Shown here: piece by piece, positions 35,206 to 43,826 of the stretch
Position numbering within the stretch: position 1 is the first letter of the stretch
How the letters are laid out: each line of letters begins with the position of its first letter
Origin: Cellulomonas humilata
GTDB taxonomy: Bacteria > Actinomycetota > Actinomycetes > Actinomycetales > Cellulomonadaceae
DNA length: 64,000 bases
NCBI RefSeq assembly: GCF_013359775.1
Contig: NZ_JABMCI010000068.1
Location: forward strand, 186,001 to 250,000
Reading direction: 5' to 3'
Translations under genes and position numbers: made by a program
Notes under the pieces: model-generated
The model's database searches: none
Seen by the model: only the letters and a program-made list of their open reading frames with translations
What the model was told of the DNA's origin: nothing

Positions 35206-37943
35206 GCCGCCGTGCGCGGCCGGTGCGGGGCCGGGCTCGTCCGTGGGCCGGGGCGATCCCCGCCGGCCAGGTGGCTCGGCAGGCCTGGGCGACGCGGGGA
35301 CCTCTGGCGCTCGCGCTGGTCGTCGTCGCACTCGTGACGTTCCTGGCATCGGCGGCGCCACGCCTGCTGGACCGCGCCGCGACCGACGAGGTACGCGCGG
35401 CCGCCGGCGACGAGGGCGGCGCGCTCGCCGTCACCGTGCGGGACGGGAGCGACGTGCGGGAGCTGCGCCTCGGCACCGCGGACGAGCTGAGCGCCACCGC
35501 GCAGCTGCTCGTCGGGAACCTGCCCGGCGAGGTGGCCTCCGCGGTCACCGACCCGGTCGCCTCGCTCGTCGGCCCGGAGCTGGCGGCGGGCACGGTCGGG
35601 GGAGTTCCCGTGCTGCTCCGGTTCGCGTACCTCGCCGCCGACCGCGGTGACGGTCTGGGGGCGCGCGACGTCACCGACCCGGCCGCGGACGCGGTCGCGT
35701 GGGTCAGCGGGGGCCCACCGGCGACGACGATCGATCCGGACGACGTCACGAGTGGGGAGCCGCTCCCGGTGGAGGTGGGGCTCTCGGAGCAGGTCGCTGA
35801 CGCCCTCGGGGTGGACGTCGGCGACGCGCTGACGGTCGTGGACCCGGACGGGGTGCGCATCGACGTGCCGGTCACGGGCGTGTTCCGACCGGTCGACGCG
35901 GCGGCGCGCGTGTGGCGTGCCGCGCCGACGATGGTCTCGCCGAGGACGGTGAGCGGTCCGGCCGGCCGGGTCGCGGTGTCCGCGCTCACCAGCGCCGCGT
36001 CCGTGCCCGCCGCTCGCTACGACCTGCCGGAGGACCGGCTCGTCGTCTCGTACACGTTCGACGTCGTGCCCTCCCGCCTCGACGCCCGGTCCGCAGGCGA
36101 GGCGGCGCGCGCGGTGCGCGCCCTGGCGGCTGCTCCGCGCACGCTCGGGCTGCCCGCGGCCAGCCCCACCGTCACCACGCGGCTCGACCGGCTGCTGGAG
36201 GACGCCCAGGACCGGGTGGAGTCGACGACCGCACAGGCCGCGGTCGTGCTCTCCGGCGTGGTCGCGGCCGCGCTCCTCGTCCTGGTGCTCGCCGCCTCGC
36301 TCCTCGTCCGGCGGCGAGCGACCGTGCTCGCCCACCAGCGGGCGCTCGGCGCGAGCCTGTCCACGCTCGCCGGCGCCGCTGCGGCCGAGTCGCTCGCCCT
36401 GGTGGCCGTGGGTGCGTGCGTCGGGCTGGCTCTGGCCGCGGTAGCCGTCCCCGGCCCGGTGCCGTGGGCCTGGGTCGTCCCGCCGCTCGTGCTCGCCGCC
36501 CTGATCCCCCCGGTGCTCGCCACGCGCGTCGGCGGGCGCTCCACGGCACCCCCGCCGGCACGTCGGACCGGGCAGGCGCCGGGCCGAGGTGCCACCCTGC
36601 GGCGCCCCTTGGTCGAGGCGACCGTCGTGCTGCTGGCGGCAGGCAGCCTGCTCACGCTGCGGGCCCGAGGAGCGCGGTCGGCGGCCGGGAGCCTCGGCGC
36701 CGACCTCGTCGTGACCGCCGCTCCCGTGCTCGTCGCCGCGGCGGTCGCCGTGCTGCTGCTGCGCCTGCTGCCCCCGGTCGCCCGGTGGGCGCGGCGTGCG
36801 ACGGCGCGGACGCGCGGGCCGATCGCGCTCGTCGCCGTCGCGCGCACGCCCGTGGCGGTGGTGCCCGTGCTCACGCTGGTGCTGGTCGCGGCCATGTCCA
36901 CGGTGGTGCTCGCGCTCCAGGCGACGGTCCGCTCCGGCCAGGAGGCCGGCTCGTGGGCCACGGTCGGAGCGGACGCGGTGCTGACGGCAACCCCGGTACC
37001 GGGGTTGCCCGAGGACCTGACGGCCGCCGTCTCAGGGGCTCCGGAGGTCCTCGTCGCGACGGCGCGCGTGGTCGAGGGCACGCAGCTGCTCGGCGACGGC
37101 GTCGACGAGGTCGCCCGGCTGGTGGCGGTCGATGCCGTGGCCGAGGCGCGCCTGCTCGCGGCGACCCCGACTCCGGACGCACCAGGGCTGGCCGCGCTGG
37201 TCGGTCGGGACGCACGGGCGGTCCCGGCGCTGGTGGCCGGCGTGGGTCCGCGGGTGACCTCGCTGACGCTGCGGTGGGAGGGCGAGGCGATCGCGCTGGA
37301 GGTCGTCGGTGTCGCTCCCGCCCTCCCGCTCACCGAGGCCTCGTCCTCGGTCACGGTGGTCGTCGACCGGGCGGCCCTCGCCGACGCGCTCGGCCGACCG
37401 GTGCCGGCGACGGTGGCCTGGGTGGCCGGCCCGGGGGCGGCGACCGTGACCGCGCAGGCCGCGGACGACGTGGTCGTCACCACGCGGACGGGCGTGCTCG
37501 GCGAGGTGCGGTCGGCGCCGACCGCCGCCGCGTTCGACCGGATGCTCCGCGCGGCCGGGGCGGTGCTCGCGGGACTCGGCATCGCCGCGGTGGCGCTCGC
37601 GGCGGCCGCCGGGGCCGTCGACCGTCGTCGTGCGCTCCTGCAGCTGCGCGCCCTGGGCCTGCCGCGTCGGTCCGGCGGGCGGCTGGTGCTGGCGGAGCTG
37701 GTGGGTCCGGTGCTCGGTCCGGCCGTCGCGGGGGTGCTCACCGGCGTCGCGCTGAGTGCGCTGATCGTCGGGGCGCTCGGCCTGCAGAGCCTCACCCACC
37801 AGGCCGGGCCGCCCGTGCTCGTCCTGCCGTGGTGGGTGCTCGGCACGCTGCTCGGGCTCGTCCTCGCGGTGAGCGTCGTCGTCGCGGTCGAGCGCCCACG
37901 GCCGGGCCACGAGCAGCTCAGCCAGATGATGCGGTCCGGCTGA
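35202..37943 (+). CDS. Large FtsX-like ABC permease, second of two
   Basis: A 913-residue paralogue of the preceding permease with the same plan: an N-terminal helix (LALALVVVALVTFLASAAPRLLD), an extracytoplasmic domain to about residue 340, a central bundle (about 345-600) with RRRATVLAHQRALGASLSTLA as coupling segment, a second soluble domain, and C-terminal helices with LLQLRALGLPRRSGGRLVLAELVGPVLG. The coupling sequences at the two FtsX domains (LGAS and LGLPR) are intact. ATGA overlap with the previous gene makes a 1:1 co-translated pair likely. It ends 34 bp before cofC, which has its own promoter. Confidence 0.87.
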   Translation: MSRRARPVRGRARPWAGAIPAGQVARQAWATRGPLALALVVVALVTFLASAAPRLLDRAATDEVRAAAGDEGGALAVTVRDGSDVRELRLGTADELSATAQLLVGNLPGEVASAVTDPVASLVGPELAAGTVGGVPVLLRFAYLAADRGDGLGARDVTDPAADAVAWVSGGPPATTIDPDDVTSGEPLPVEVGLSEQVADALGVDVGDALTVVDPDGVRIDVPVTGVFRPVDAAARVWRAAPTMVSPRTVSGPAGRVAVSALTSAASVPAARYDLPEDRLVVSYTFDVVPSRLDARSAGEAARAVRALAAAPRTLGLPAASPTVTTRLDRLLEDAQDRVESTTAQAAVVLSGVVAAALLVLVLAASLLVRRRATVLAHQRALGASLSTLAGAAAAESLALVAVGACVGLALAAVAVPGPVPWAWVVPPLVLAALIPPVLATRVGGRSTAPPPARRTGQAPGRGATLRRPLVEATVVLLAAGSLLTLRARGARSAAGSLGADLVVTAAPVLVAAAVAVLLLRLLPPVARWARRATARTRGPIALVAVARTPVAVVPVLTLVLVAAMSTVVLALQATVRSGQEAGSWATVGADAVLTATPVPGLPEDLTAAVSGAPEVLVATARVVEGTQLLGDGVDEVARLVAVDAVAEARLLAATPTPDAPGLAALVGRDARAVPALVAGVGPRVTSLTLRWEGEAIALEVVGVAPALPLTEASSSVTVVVDRAALADALGRPVPATVAWVAGPGAATVTAQAADDVVVTTRTGVLGEVRSAPTAAAFDRMLRAAGAVLAGLGIAAVALAAAAGAVDRRRALLQLRALGLPRRSGGRLVLAELVGPVLGPAVAGVLTGVALSALIVGALGLQSLTHQAGPPVLVLPWWVLGTLLGLVLAVSVVVAVERPRPGHEQLSQMMRSG

Positions 37944-37964
37944 CCCCGTCCGCGCCCCGATGAG

Positions 37965-37970
37965 GCAGGA
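37965..37970 (+). promoter_or_regulatory. Possible -10 box before cofC
   Basis: CAGGAT ends 7 nt before the GTG at 37978, the same spacing as the TANNNT boxes of other leaderless genes in this window, though the first T is C here. Confidence 0.35.
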
Positions 37971-37977
37971 TGCGTCC

Positions 37978-38595
37978 GTGCGATGGGTCGTGGTCATCCC
38001 GGTGAAGCTCGGCGCCGAGGGGAAGACCCGGTTGGCGGACGCGCTGTCGCCCGGCGCGCGCGAGCGGCTGGTGCGGGCCATGGCGGTCGACACCGTGGCC
38101 GCCGCGTGCGCGGCGCCGTCGGTGCACCGGGTGGTCCTCGTCACGGCGGACCCGGTGCTGCGCTCCCTGCTCGCGACCTCGACCGACCTCGTGGACGACC
38201 CGGGCGGCGGGTTGAACGCGGCCCTGCGGGCGGGTGTGGAGCGCGCCAGGGAGGTCGCCCCGGACGCGGGCGCCGCGATCCTGCTCGGCGACCTGCCCGC
38301 GCTGCGGCCGGAGGACCTCGCCGACGCCCTGGACATGGCCGCGGGTCACGACCGGGCGGTGGTGGCCGACGCCGAGGGCTCGGGCACGACGCTCCTGGCG
38401 GCGCTGCCGGGCATCACGCTGGACCCGCAGTTCGGGGCGGGGTCGAGCGCCGCCCACGAGCGCGCGGGCCACGTGCGGCTGGATGTCGCGGCGACCTCGA
38501 CCGTGCGCCAGGACGTCGACGTCCCGGCTGACCTCGTGTCGGTCGAGGGCCTCGGGGTCGGACCCGCCACGCACGAGGTCCTGGGCCTCGGCTGA
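37978..38595 (+). CDS. cofC: 2-phospho-L-lactate (or PEP) guanylyltransferase
   Basis: CofC (FbiD) makes the activated GDP-ppG-type intermediate from GTP and 2-phospholactate or phosphoenolpyruvate, which CofD attaches to Fo. The 205-residue protein begins VRWVVVIPVKLGAEGKTRLADALS, the nucleotidyltransferase loop of the family, and has AAILLGDLPALRPEDL with the metal-binding Asp, AVVADAEGSGTTLLAA, and DPQFGAGSSAAHERAGH, the last typical of CofC. The GTG at 37978 is preferred over an ATG six codons upstream because of the -10 spacing and family N-terminus. It is convergent with cofD (7-bp gap). Confidence 0.92.
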   Translation: MRWVVVIPVKLGAEGKTRLADALSPGARERLVRAMAVDTVAAACAAPSVHRVVLVTADPVLRSLLATSTDLVDDPGGGLNAALRAGVERAREVAPDAGAAILLGDLPALRPEDLADALDMAAGHDRAVVADAEGSGTTLLAALPGITLDPQFGAGSSAAHERAGHVRLDVAATSTVRQDVDVPADLVSVEGLGVGPATHEVLGLG

Positions 38596-38602
38596 GCGGC
38601 GG

Positions 38603-39556
38603 TCAGGGCAGGCGGTCGACCAGGGCGAGTGCCGCGGCGGCGATGTCGGCGGTGGTGTCGAGGTCCGTCATGAGCGTGGGCACGGCGCGGGCGATCCACC
38701 CGGCGGCCTGCAGGTCGGGGACGGCGGACGCGTCGCGCTCGTCGACGAGCCACGCGTCGAGCACACCGTCCGGACGCCGGCCGTAGTGCCGCGCGACCGC
38801 GACCGCGCTGGTCTCGACACCGATCGCGGTCAGGCACGCGTCGGCCATCCCGCGCACCGGTGCCCCGCCGACGATCGGGCTCACGCCGACGACCGGTGCC
38901 GCGGTGGCGCGCAGCGCGTCGCGGATCCCCGGGATGGCGAGGATCGTGCCGACGGAGACCACCGGGTTGGACGGGGGGATCACCACGACGTCCGCGTCCG
39001 CGATCGCGGCCAGCACGCCCGGAGCCGGTGTCGCGGCCGCCAGGTTCGTCTGGACGAAGCGGCGGGCGGGCAGCGCGGCGCGGTACCGCACCCACCACTC
39101 CTCGAAGTGGATGGCGCGGCCGTCCTCGACCACGACGTGCGTCTCCACCTCGTCGTCGGTCATCGGCAGGAGCGTCACGCCCGGCTGCCACCGCTCGGCG
39201 AGCCGTGCGGTCACCTGCGACAACGGCAGGCCGGCCCGCAGCAGCTCGGTCCGGGCCAGGTGCGTGGCCAGGTCCAGGTCGCCGAGCGTGAACCAGTCCC
39301 AGCCGAGGCCGTACGCCTGGAGGTCGTCGCTCACGCGGCGGGACTCGTCGCGGCGGCCCCAGCCCTGGTCCTCGTGCACCGCGCCGCCCAGCGTGTACAT
39401 GAGCGTGTCGAGGTCCGGGCAGACGCGGACGCCGTGCAGCCACATGTCGTCGCCGGTGTTGGCGATCACGGTGACCTCGGCGTGGGGCAGCAAGGCCCGC
39501 AACCCGCGGGTGAACCGCGCGCCGCCGACGCCCCCGGACAGCACGGTGATCCTCAC
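38603..39556 (-). CDS. cofD: 2-phospho-L-lactate transferase
   Basis: CofD (FbiA) transfers the phospholactyl or phosphoenolpyruvyl group to Fo, giving F420-0 or its dehydro form. The 317-residue protein has the family N-terminus ITVLSGGVGGARFTRGL, then VIANTGDDMWLHGVRVCPDLDTLMYTLGG, and VVIPPSNPVVSVGTILAIPGIRDAL and VSPIVGGAPVRGMAD, which line the Fo and GDP pocket. It is the last gene of an operon led by a substrate-binding lipoprotein; its start overlaps the ATPase stop as GTGA. The neighbouring cofC supplies its substrate. Confidence 0.95.
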   Translation of the reverse strand: MRITVLSGGVGGARFTRGLRALLPHAEVTVIANTGDDMWLHGVRVCPDLDTLMYTLGGAVHEDQGWGRRDESRRVSDDLQAYGLGWDWFTLGDLDLATHLARTELLRAGLPLSQVTARLAERWQPGVTLLPMTDDEVETHVVVEDGRAIHFEEWWVRYRAALPARRFVQTNLAAATPAPGVLAAIADADVVVIPPSNPVVSVGTILAIPGIRDALRATAAPVVGVSPIVGGAPVRGMADACLTAIGVETSAVAVARHYGRRPDGVLDAWLVDERDASAVPDLQAAGWIARAVPTLMTDLDTTADIAAAALALVDRLP

Positions 39557-40323
39557 TGCGGCCTCCGCGGCTCATGGAACGCGATGACCGGCCGGCCGGT
39601 GCGGGGGTGCTCCAGGATGTCGGCCTCCACGCCGTAGACCTCCCGCAGCAGGTCGGGACGGAGCACGTCACGCGGGTGCCCCGCGGCGGCGAGGTGGCCG
39701 TCGGCCAGCACGAGCACGTGCTCGCAGAACGCGGCGGCCAGGTTGAGGTCGTGCAGGGCCGCGACCGTCGTGGTGCCCAGGTCTCGGACGAAGGCCAGCA
39801 GGCTCAGCTGCGCGCTCACGTCCAGGTGGTTCGTCGGCTCGTCGAGCAGGAGGAGCTCGGGCTCCTGGGCCAGCGCACGCGCGATCTGCACGCGCTGCCG
39901 CTCGCCGCCGGACAGCGAGGACCACGGGCGCTCGGCCAGGTGGTCCGCCTGCGCGCTGACCAGGGCGCGGTCGACGGCGGCGTCGTCCGGGTCGGTGCCC
40001 CACAGGCTGCGGTACGGGATCCGGCCGAGCGAGACGACCTCCCGGACCGTGAGCGGGACGGTGCTGGTCGACTCCTGTTCGAGCAGGGCGATCCGGCGCG
40101 CCCGTGCCTTGCGCGGCAGCTCGTGCACGGCCGCGTCCTCGACGAGCACGGCACCCTTCTCGGGGGGCAGGAGGCCCGCGATCAGGCGCAGCAGCGTCGT
40201 CTTGCCGGCGCCGTTGGGGCCGAGCAGGCCGGTCAGGTGACCGGCGGGAGGGGTGGCGTCGATGCCGTCCACCACCCACCGACCGCCCAGCCGGGTACCC
40301 ACGCCGTCCAGGGTCAGGTCCAT
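39553..40323 (-). CDS. Putative F420-0/Fo ABC importer, ATP-binding protein
   Basis: A 256-residue ATPase of the FecE/BtuD importer class: Walker A GPNGAGKTT, Q-loop ALLEQES, signature LSGGERQRVQIARAL, Walker B LLLLDEPTNHLD and switch His in ALHDLNLAAAF. By itself it looks like a siderophore or cobalamin ATPase. Its setting, with a matching lipoprotein and permease and with cofD directly downstream, fits the actinobacterial three-gene cassette for which a role in F420-0 import was proposed in TIGRFAMs (TIGR03873 for this subunit). That assignment rests on context, not experiment. Confidence 0.78.
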   Translation of the reverse strand: MDLTLDGVGTRLGGRWVVDGIDATPPAGHLTGLLGPNGAGKTTLLRLIAGLLPPEKGAVLVEDAAVHELPRKARARRIALLEQESTSTVPLTVREVVSLGRIPYRSLWGTDPDDAAVDRALVSAQADHLAERPWSSLSGGERQRVQIARALAQEPELLLLDEPTNHLDVSAQLSLLAFVRDLGTTTVAALHDLNLAAAFCEHVLVLADGHLAAAGHPRDVLRPDLLREVYGVEADILEHPRTGRPVIAFHEPRRPQ

Positions 40324-41333
40324 GCCGACCCCTTCCCGCGTCGCAGCAGGTAGGCGAAGACCGGGACGCCGATCAGCGCGGTGACGATGCCGACGGGCAG
40401 CTCGCGCGGGTCGAACACCGTGCGCGCGAGGGTGTCCGCCCAGATCAGGAACACCGCGCCGCTCAGGGCCGCGACCGGGAGCAGCCGGCGGTGGGCCGGC
40501 CCCGTCAGCGACGACACCGCGTGCGGCAGGATCAGCCCGACGAACCCGATGGCCCCGCTGACCGCGACCATCGCGCCGGTGAGCAGGGCGACGACCGTCA
40601 TCAGGGTCCAGCGCGTGCGGTCGACGTCGATGCCCAGCGCCGCCGCGGAGGTGTCCCCGAAGGCGAACGCGTCGAGTCGCGTGGCGCTGACCACCAGCAC
40701 GCTGCCCACCGCGAGGACCGCGACGCCGGCGATGGCCACGGAGCCCCAGGTGGCGCCGGCCAGCGACCCGAGCAGCCAGTTGAGGATCTCCCGGTAGGAG
40801 TCGCCGGTGGCGGTCCAGAAGATGACGAAGCTGGTGCCGGCGGCGGCCATCTGGGACACCGCGAGTCCGGCCAGGACCGTCCGGCCGGGGGACAGGGTGC
40901 TCCCCGAGCGGGCGAGTGCCAGGGTCGCGACGAGCGCGAGGAGGGCACCGGCGAACGCGGCGACCGGCAGCAGCAGGCCTACGCCGACGACGAGCACCGC
41001 GACCGCGCCCAACGACGCGCCCGACGACAGGCCGAGCAGGTAGGGATCCGCCAGCGGGTTGCGCGTCAGGCTCTGCATCACCGCGCCGGCGAGCGCCAGC
41101 CCGGCACCGACGGCCGCGGCGGTGAGCACGCGGGGGAGGCGCAGGTCCCAGACGATCGCGTCGTGCAGCCGGGGGATGGCGTCGACCGGCAGGCCGAGGT
41201 GCCCGCCGATGCTGCGGGCCACCTCCGCCACCCCGAGGTCGGCCGGGCCGATGGCGACCGCGACCAGGACCGTCACGACGAGGGCGGCCAGCCCCGCGAC
41301 GACGAGCAGGACCAGGGGCGTGCGGGCCTTCAC
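40314..41333 (-). CDS. Putative F420-0/Fo ABC importer, FecCD-type permease
   Basis: A 339-residue BtuC/FecCD-family permease with about ten membrane helices. Family motifs are LRLPRVLTAAAVGAGLALAGAVMQSLTRNPLADPYLLGLSSGA near the N-terminus and ATRLDAFAFGDTSAAALGI and FVGLILPHAVSSLTGPAHRRLLPVAAL near the C-terminus, the latter forming the ATPase coupling helix. The GTG start at 41333 overlaps the lipoprotein stop as GTGA, and its stop overlaps the ATPase gene by 10 bp. Belongs with the proposed F420-0 importer cassette (TIGR03869 for this subunit). Confidence 0.82.
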   Translation of the reverse strand: MKARTPLVLLVVAGLAALVVTVLVAVAIGPADLGVAEVARSIGGHLGLPVDAIPRLHDAIVWDLRLPRVLTAAAVGAGLALAGAVMQSLTRNPLADPYLLGLSSGASLGAVAVLVVGVGLLLPVAAFAGALLALVATLALARSGSTLSPGRTVLAGLAVSQMAAAGTSFVIFWTATGDSYREILNWLLGSLAGATWGSVAIAGVAVLAVGSVLVVSATRLDAFAFGDTSAAALGIDVDRTRWTLMTVVALLTGAMVAVSGAIGFVGLILPHAVSSLTGPAHRRLLPVAALSGAVFLIWADTLARTVFDPRELPVGIVTALIGVPVFAYLLRRGKGSAWT

Positions 41334-42313
41334 CCCAGCTCGGCGAGCTGCTCGTCGAGGGACGCCACGGCCTCGGCGTTGCGCACCCCCGCCTCGCCCG
41401 CCGCGAACGGGACGGTGAGGTAGCGCTTCTCTCGGACGGCGGTGAGCTGGCTCGTGGCGGGGTTGGTCTCGAGCAGCCCGATCTTCTTCTCGGCGGTGTT
41501 CCAGGTGGCGTCGACGAGCACGATGACGTCGGGGTCCGCCGCGACGACCTGCTCCCAACCGGCCGACGTCCACGTGTCGTGCACGTCGGCGAAGATGTTG
41601 GTCAGCCCGGCCGCGTCCATGATCATCTGCGGCGCGCCGATGCCGGCGCCCACGTACGGGGTGTCCGACCCGGAGCTGTACCAGAGGGCGGTCGTCTCCT
41701 CGGCGGGCTTCGCCGCGCCGTCGAGCGTGGCCTCCTGCTCGGCGATCAGCTCCTCCGCGCGCTCCGGCACCCCGAAGATCGCCGCGACCTCGCGGATCTC
41801 GTCCGCGACCTCGTCGAACGTGAGCGGGTCGGGCATGTAGCCCTCCTCCTTGCACGCCGCCGGGGACACGTACGTGCCGATCCCGAGGTCGTGCAGGGCG
41901 GTGCGCTCGCCGGCGCCGTCGGCGGAGAAGTTGGACTCCCAGCCGCCGTAGACGAAGTCCGGCCCGAGCGCGAGCAGCGCCTCCTGGCCCGGCACCTTGT
42001 CCGAGACCACCGGGATCGCCTCGTACGCGGCGGCGTAGTCCGCCGGAACCGGGCCGTCCGCGAACGCCGTGCCGATCATCACGTCCTGGAGGCCCAGCGC
42101 CAGGAGCAGCTCCGTGGCGGTCGACTTGATGGTCACGACCTTCGTCGGCGGGGCGTCGATCGTGACCTCGGTGCCGCAGTTGTCGAGCGTGACCGGGGTG
42201 AACGTCGCGCTCGCGGTCGGCGTCGCGGGCGCGTCGGGCGTGGACTGGGCGGAGCACGCGGCGAGGGCGAGAGCCGCGGTGGTGGCGAGGACGACGAGAC
42301 GAGTTCTGGGCAT
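41330..42313 (-). CDS. Putative F420-0/Fo ABC importer, substrate-binding lipoprotein
   Basis: A 327-residue class III (FecB/BtuF-type) binding protein. It has a lipoprotein signal with lipobox LALAAC and lipidated Cys20. The mature part has the long-helix-linked two-lobe layout: TKVVTIKSTATELLLALGLQDVMIGTAFADG in lobe 1, EALLALGPDFVYGGWESNF, and VVAADPDVIVLVDATW in lobe 2. This fits the periplasmic subunit of the proposed F420-0 cassette (TIGR03868) and is not a typical siderophore protein. First gene of a four-gene operon ending in cofD; a leader with two hairpins precedes it. Confidence 0.78.
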   Translation of the reverse strand: MPRTRLVVLATTAALALAACSAQSTPDAPATPTASATFTPVTLDNCGTEVTIDAPPTKVVTIKSTATELLLALGLQDVMIGTAFADGPVPADYAAAYEAIPVVSDKVPGQEALLALGPDFVYGGWESNFSADGAGERTALHDLGIGTYVSPAACKEEGYMPDPLTFDEVADEIREVAAIFGVPERAEELIAEQEATLDGAAKPAEETTALWYSSGSDTPYVGAGIGAPQMIMDAAGLTNIFADVHDTWTSAGWEQVVAADPDVIVLVDATWNTAEKKIGLLETNPATSQLTAVREKRYLTVPFAAGEAGVRNAEAVASLDEQLAELG

Positions 42314-42398
42314 GGGGTGCGGGCTCCGAGGGATCGTGCGGGCGCGGGGCGGTGGTCGTTCACGCGCGGGGGTGGGGTGCACGTCGCACCTCCGGAGG

Positions 42399-42457
42399 GC
42401 CGCCCAGTCCGGGCGGCGCGACCCGGCCAGATCCGGCCGGGTTCCGCGCACAGAGTA
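42399..42457 (-). promoter_or_regulatory. Promoter and tandem-hairpin leader of the F420-0/Fo importer operon
   Basis: On the minus strand a TACTCT -10 box (42457-42452) is followed by two perfect hairpins: an 8-bp stem with 6-nt loop (42421-42442) and a 7-bp stem with 5-nt loop (42399-42417). About 85 nt then remain to the start codon. They could be the end of the upstream MocR gene's transcript or a 5' regulatory structure. I see no match to cobalamin or TPP riboswitch cores. Confidence 0.4.
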
Positions 42458-42506
42458 GGCCTGCGGGGTGGCCGTTCGGCAAGTGGAGGGGCTGGTCAGC
42501 CGTGGA

Positions 42507-43826
42507 TCAGGGTGCCGCGGCGAGCGCGAGGGCGCGGCCGACGTCGTCGACCTCGGAGCCGAGCAGGCCCACCGTGACGCGGACGTGGGCGGCCGTGGAG
42601 CCGTCGCCAGAGAACGGGGTGCCGGGGGCGACGCGGATGCCCGCGGCCTCCAGGCGGACGAGCGCAGTGCGTTCGTCGTGCACCGGGAGCCAGAGGTTGA
42701 TGCCGTCGCCGGGGTCGAGCGCGACGTCGTGCGTGGCCAGGACCTCGCGCAGGGCGCGGCGGCGCGCGAAGTAGACGCGGCGGGCGTGGGCGACCGCCTC
42801 GATGGCTCCGCTGTCGGTGAGCAGGTCGACCAGGACGTGCTGGAGCAGCCGGCTGGTCCACCCGGGGCCGAGCATGCGGCGCGCGACCAGGGCGTCGAGG
42901 ACCGCGGCCGGGCCGCCGACCGCGGCGATCCGCAGGTCGGGGCCGTGCGACTTGGAGTAGGAACGCACGTGCACCACGCGGTCGGGCAGCAGGGCGCCCA
43001 GGCTGACGTCCCGCGCGGACGCGATCTCGCCGGAGTGGTCGTCCTCGACGACGAGGGCGTCGTGCCGGCGCAGGACGGCGGCGAGCTCGCGCGCCCGGGT
43101 CGACGTCAGGCTCACGCCGGTCGGGTTGTGCGCGCGGGGCTGGAGCACGACGACGCCCGCACCGCCGGCCAGCGCCTTGTCGAGCTCGTCGGGGCGCATG
43201 CCCTGTCGGTCGAGCGTCACGGGCACGCGCTCCAGACCGAGCTGGTCCAGCAGGTCGAACAGGGGCGGGAAGCCGGGTTCCTCGACGGCCACGCGCGACC
43301 CGTAGACCGCCACCTGCTCGAGGGTCCGGCTGATGGCGTCGAGGGCGCCGTCGACCACGGTGATCCGCTGCGGCGCGAAGGGCCAGGACTCGCGCAGGAC
43401 CACCTCGAGCGCGGGCACGACCGGGGAGGCGAGGTAGGCGCCGGTGTCCGCGGCGGGGCGGTGCAGCGCGACCCGGGCCAGGGCCGGACCGATGGGGGGC
43501 AGCAGCTCCGGGTCGGGCGTGCCGGTCGACAGGTCGATCCGGGCGGGGGCGCCCCCGGCGAGGTCGCGGTACCGCGGCGGCAGCCAGCTGGCCGGCGGGG
43601 GGAGCACAACCGTCCCGGCCCGGCCGCGCGACGTGACGATGCCGACGGCGGCGAGCGCCTGCCACGCGCCACTGACGGTCGCCGGGCTGACGCCCAGGTC
43701 GGCGGCGAGCACCCGCACGGTCGGCAGCCGGTCGCCGGGTCGCAGGTCGCCGCCGCGCACCAGCCGGGCCACGGTCGCGGCGATGCCACGCGGGCTGCGG
43801 TCGTCCACGTGGGCGGCGAGGTCCAT
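42507..43826 (-). CDS. MocR/GntR transcriptional regulator with aminotransferase-like domain
   Basis: A 439-residue regulator. A GntR-type winged helix (RGIAATVARLVRGGDLRPGDRLPTVRVLAADLGVSPATVSGAWQALAAVGIVTSRGRAGTVV, residues 12-75) is linked to a fold-type I aminotransferase-like domain. The PLP-binding Lys292 lies in SYSKSHGPDLRI, with LQPRAHNPTG and VVEDDHSGE as the ligand-binding loops. MocR proteins sense PLP or an amino compound and usually control the adjacent divergent operon. That operon here makes and consumes beta-alanine (inferred), a plausible ligand as an external aldimine. A 244-bp shared control region with GGTAAC repeats separates them. Confidence 0.88.
   Translation of the reverse strand: MDLAAHVDDRSPRGIAATVARLVRGGDLRPGDRLPTVRVLAADLGVSPATVSGAWQALAAVGIVTSRGRAGTVVLPPPASWLPPRYRDLAGGAPARIDLSTGTPDPELLPPIGPALARVALHRPAADTGAYLASPVVPALEVVLRESWPFAPQRITVVDGALDAISRTLEQVAVYGSRVAVEEPGFPPLFDLLDQLGLERVPVTLDRQGMRPDELDKALAGGAGVVVLQPRAHNPTGVSLTSTRARELAAVLRRHDALVVEDDHSGEIASARDVSLGALLPDRVVHVRSYSKSHGPDLRIAAVGGPAAVLDALVARRMLGPGWTSRLLQHVLVDLLTDSGAIEAVAHARRVYFARRRALREVLATHDVALDPGDGINLWLPVHDERTALVRLEAAGIRVAPGTPFSGDGSTAAHVRVTVGLLGSEVDDVGRALALAAAP

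Noticed and set aside
39553..42313. Siderophore or cobalamin importer
   Set aside because: The subunits have that fold, but the operon ends in cofD, cofC is adjacent and no siderophore genes are near; the F420-precursor cassette fits better. Not excluded.
42314..42506. Cobalamin or TPP riboswitch ahead of the FecCD-type importer
   Set aside because: No B12-box-like or TPP-core sequence is visible; only two simple hairpins are present.
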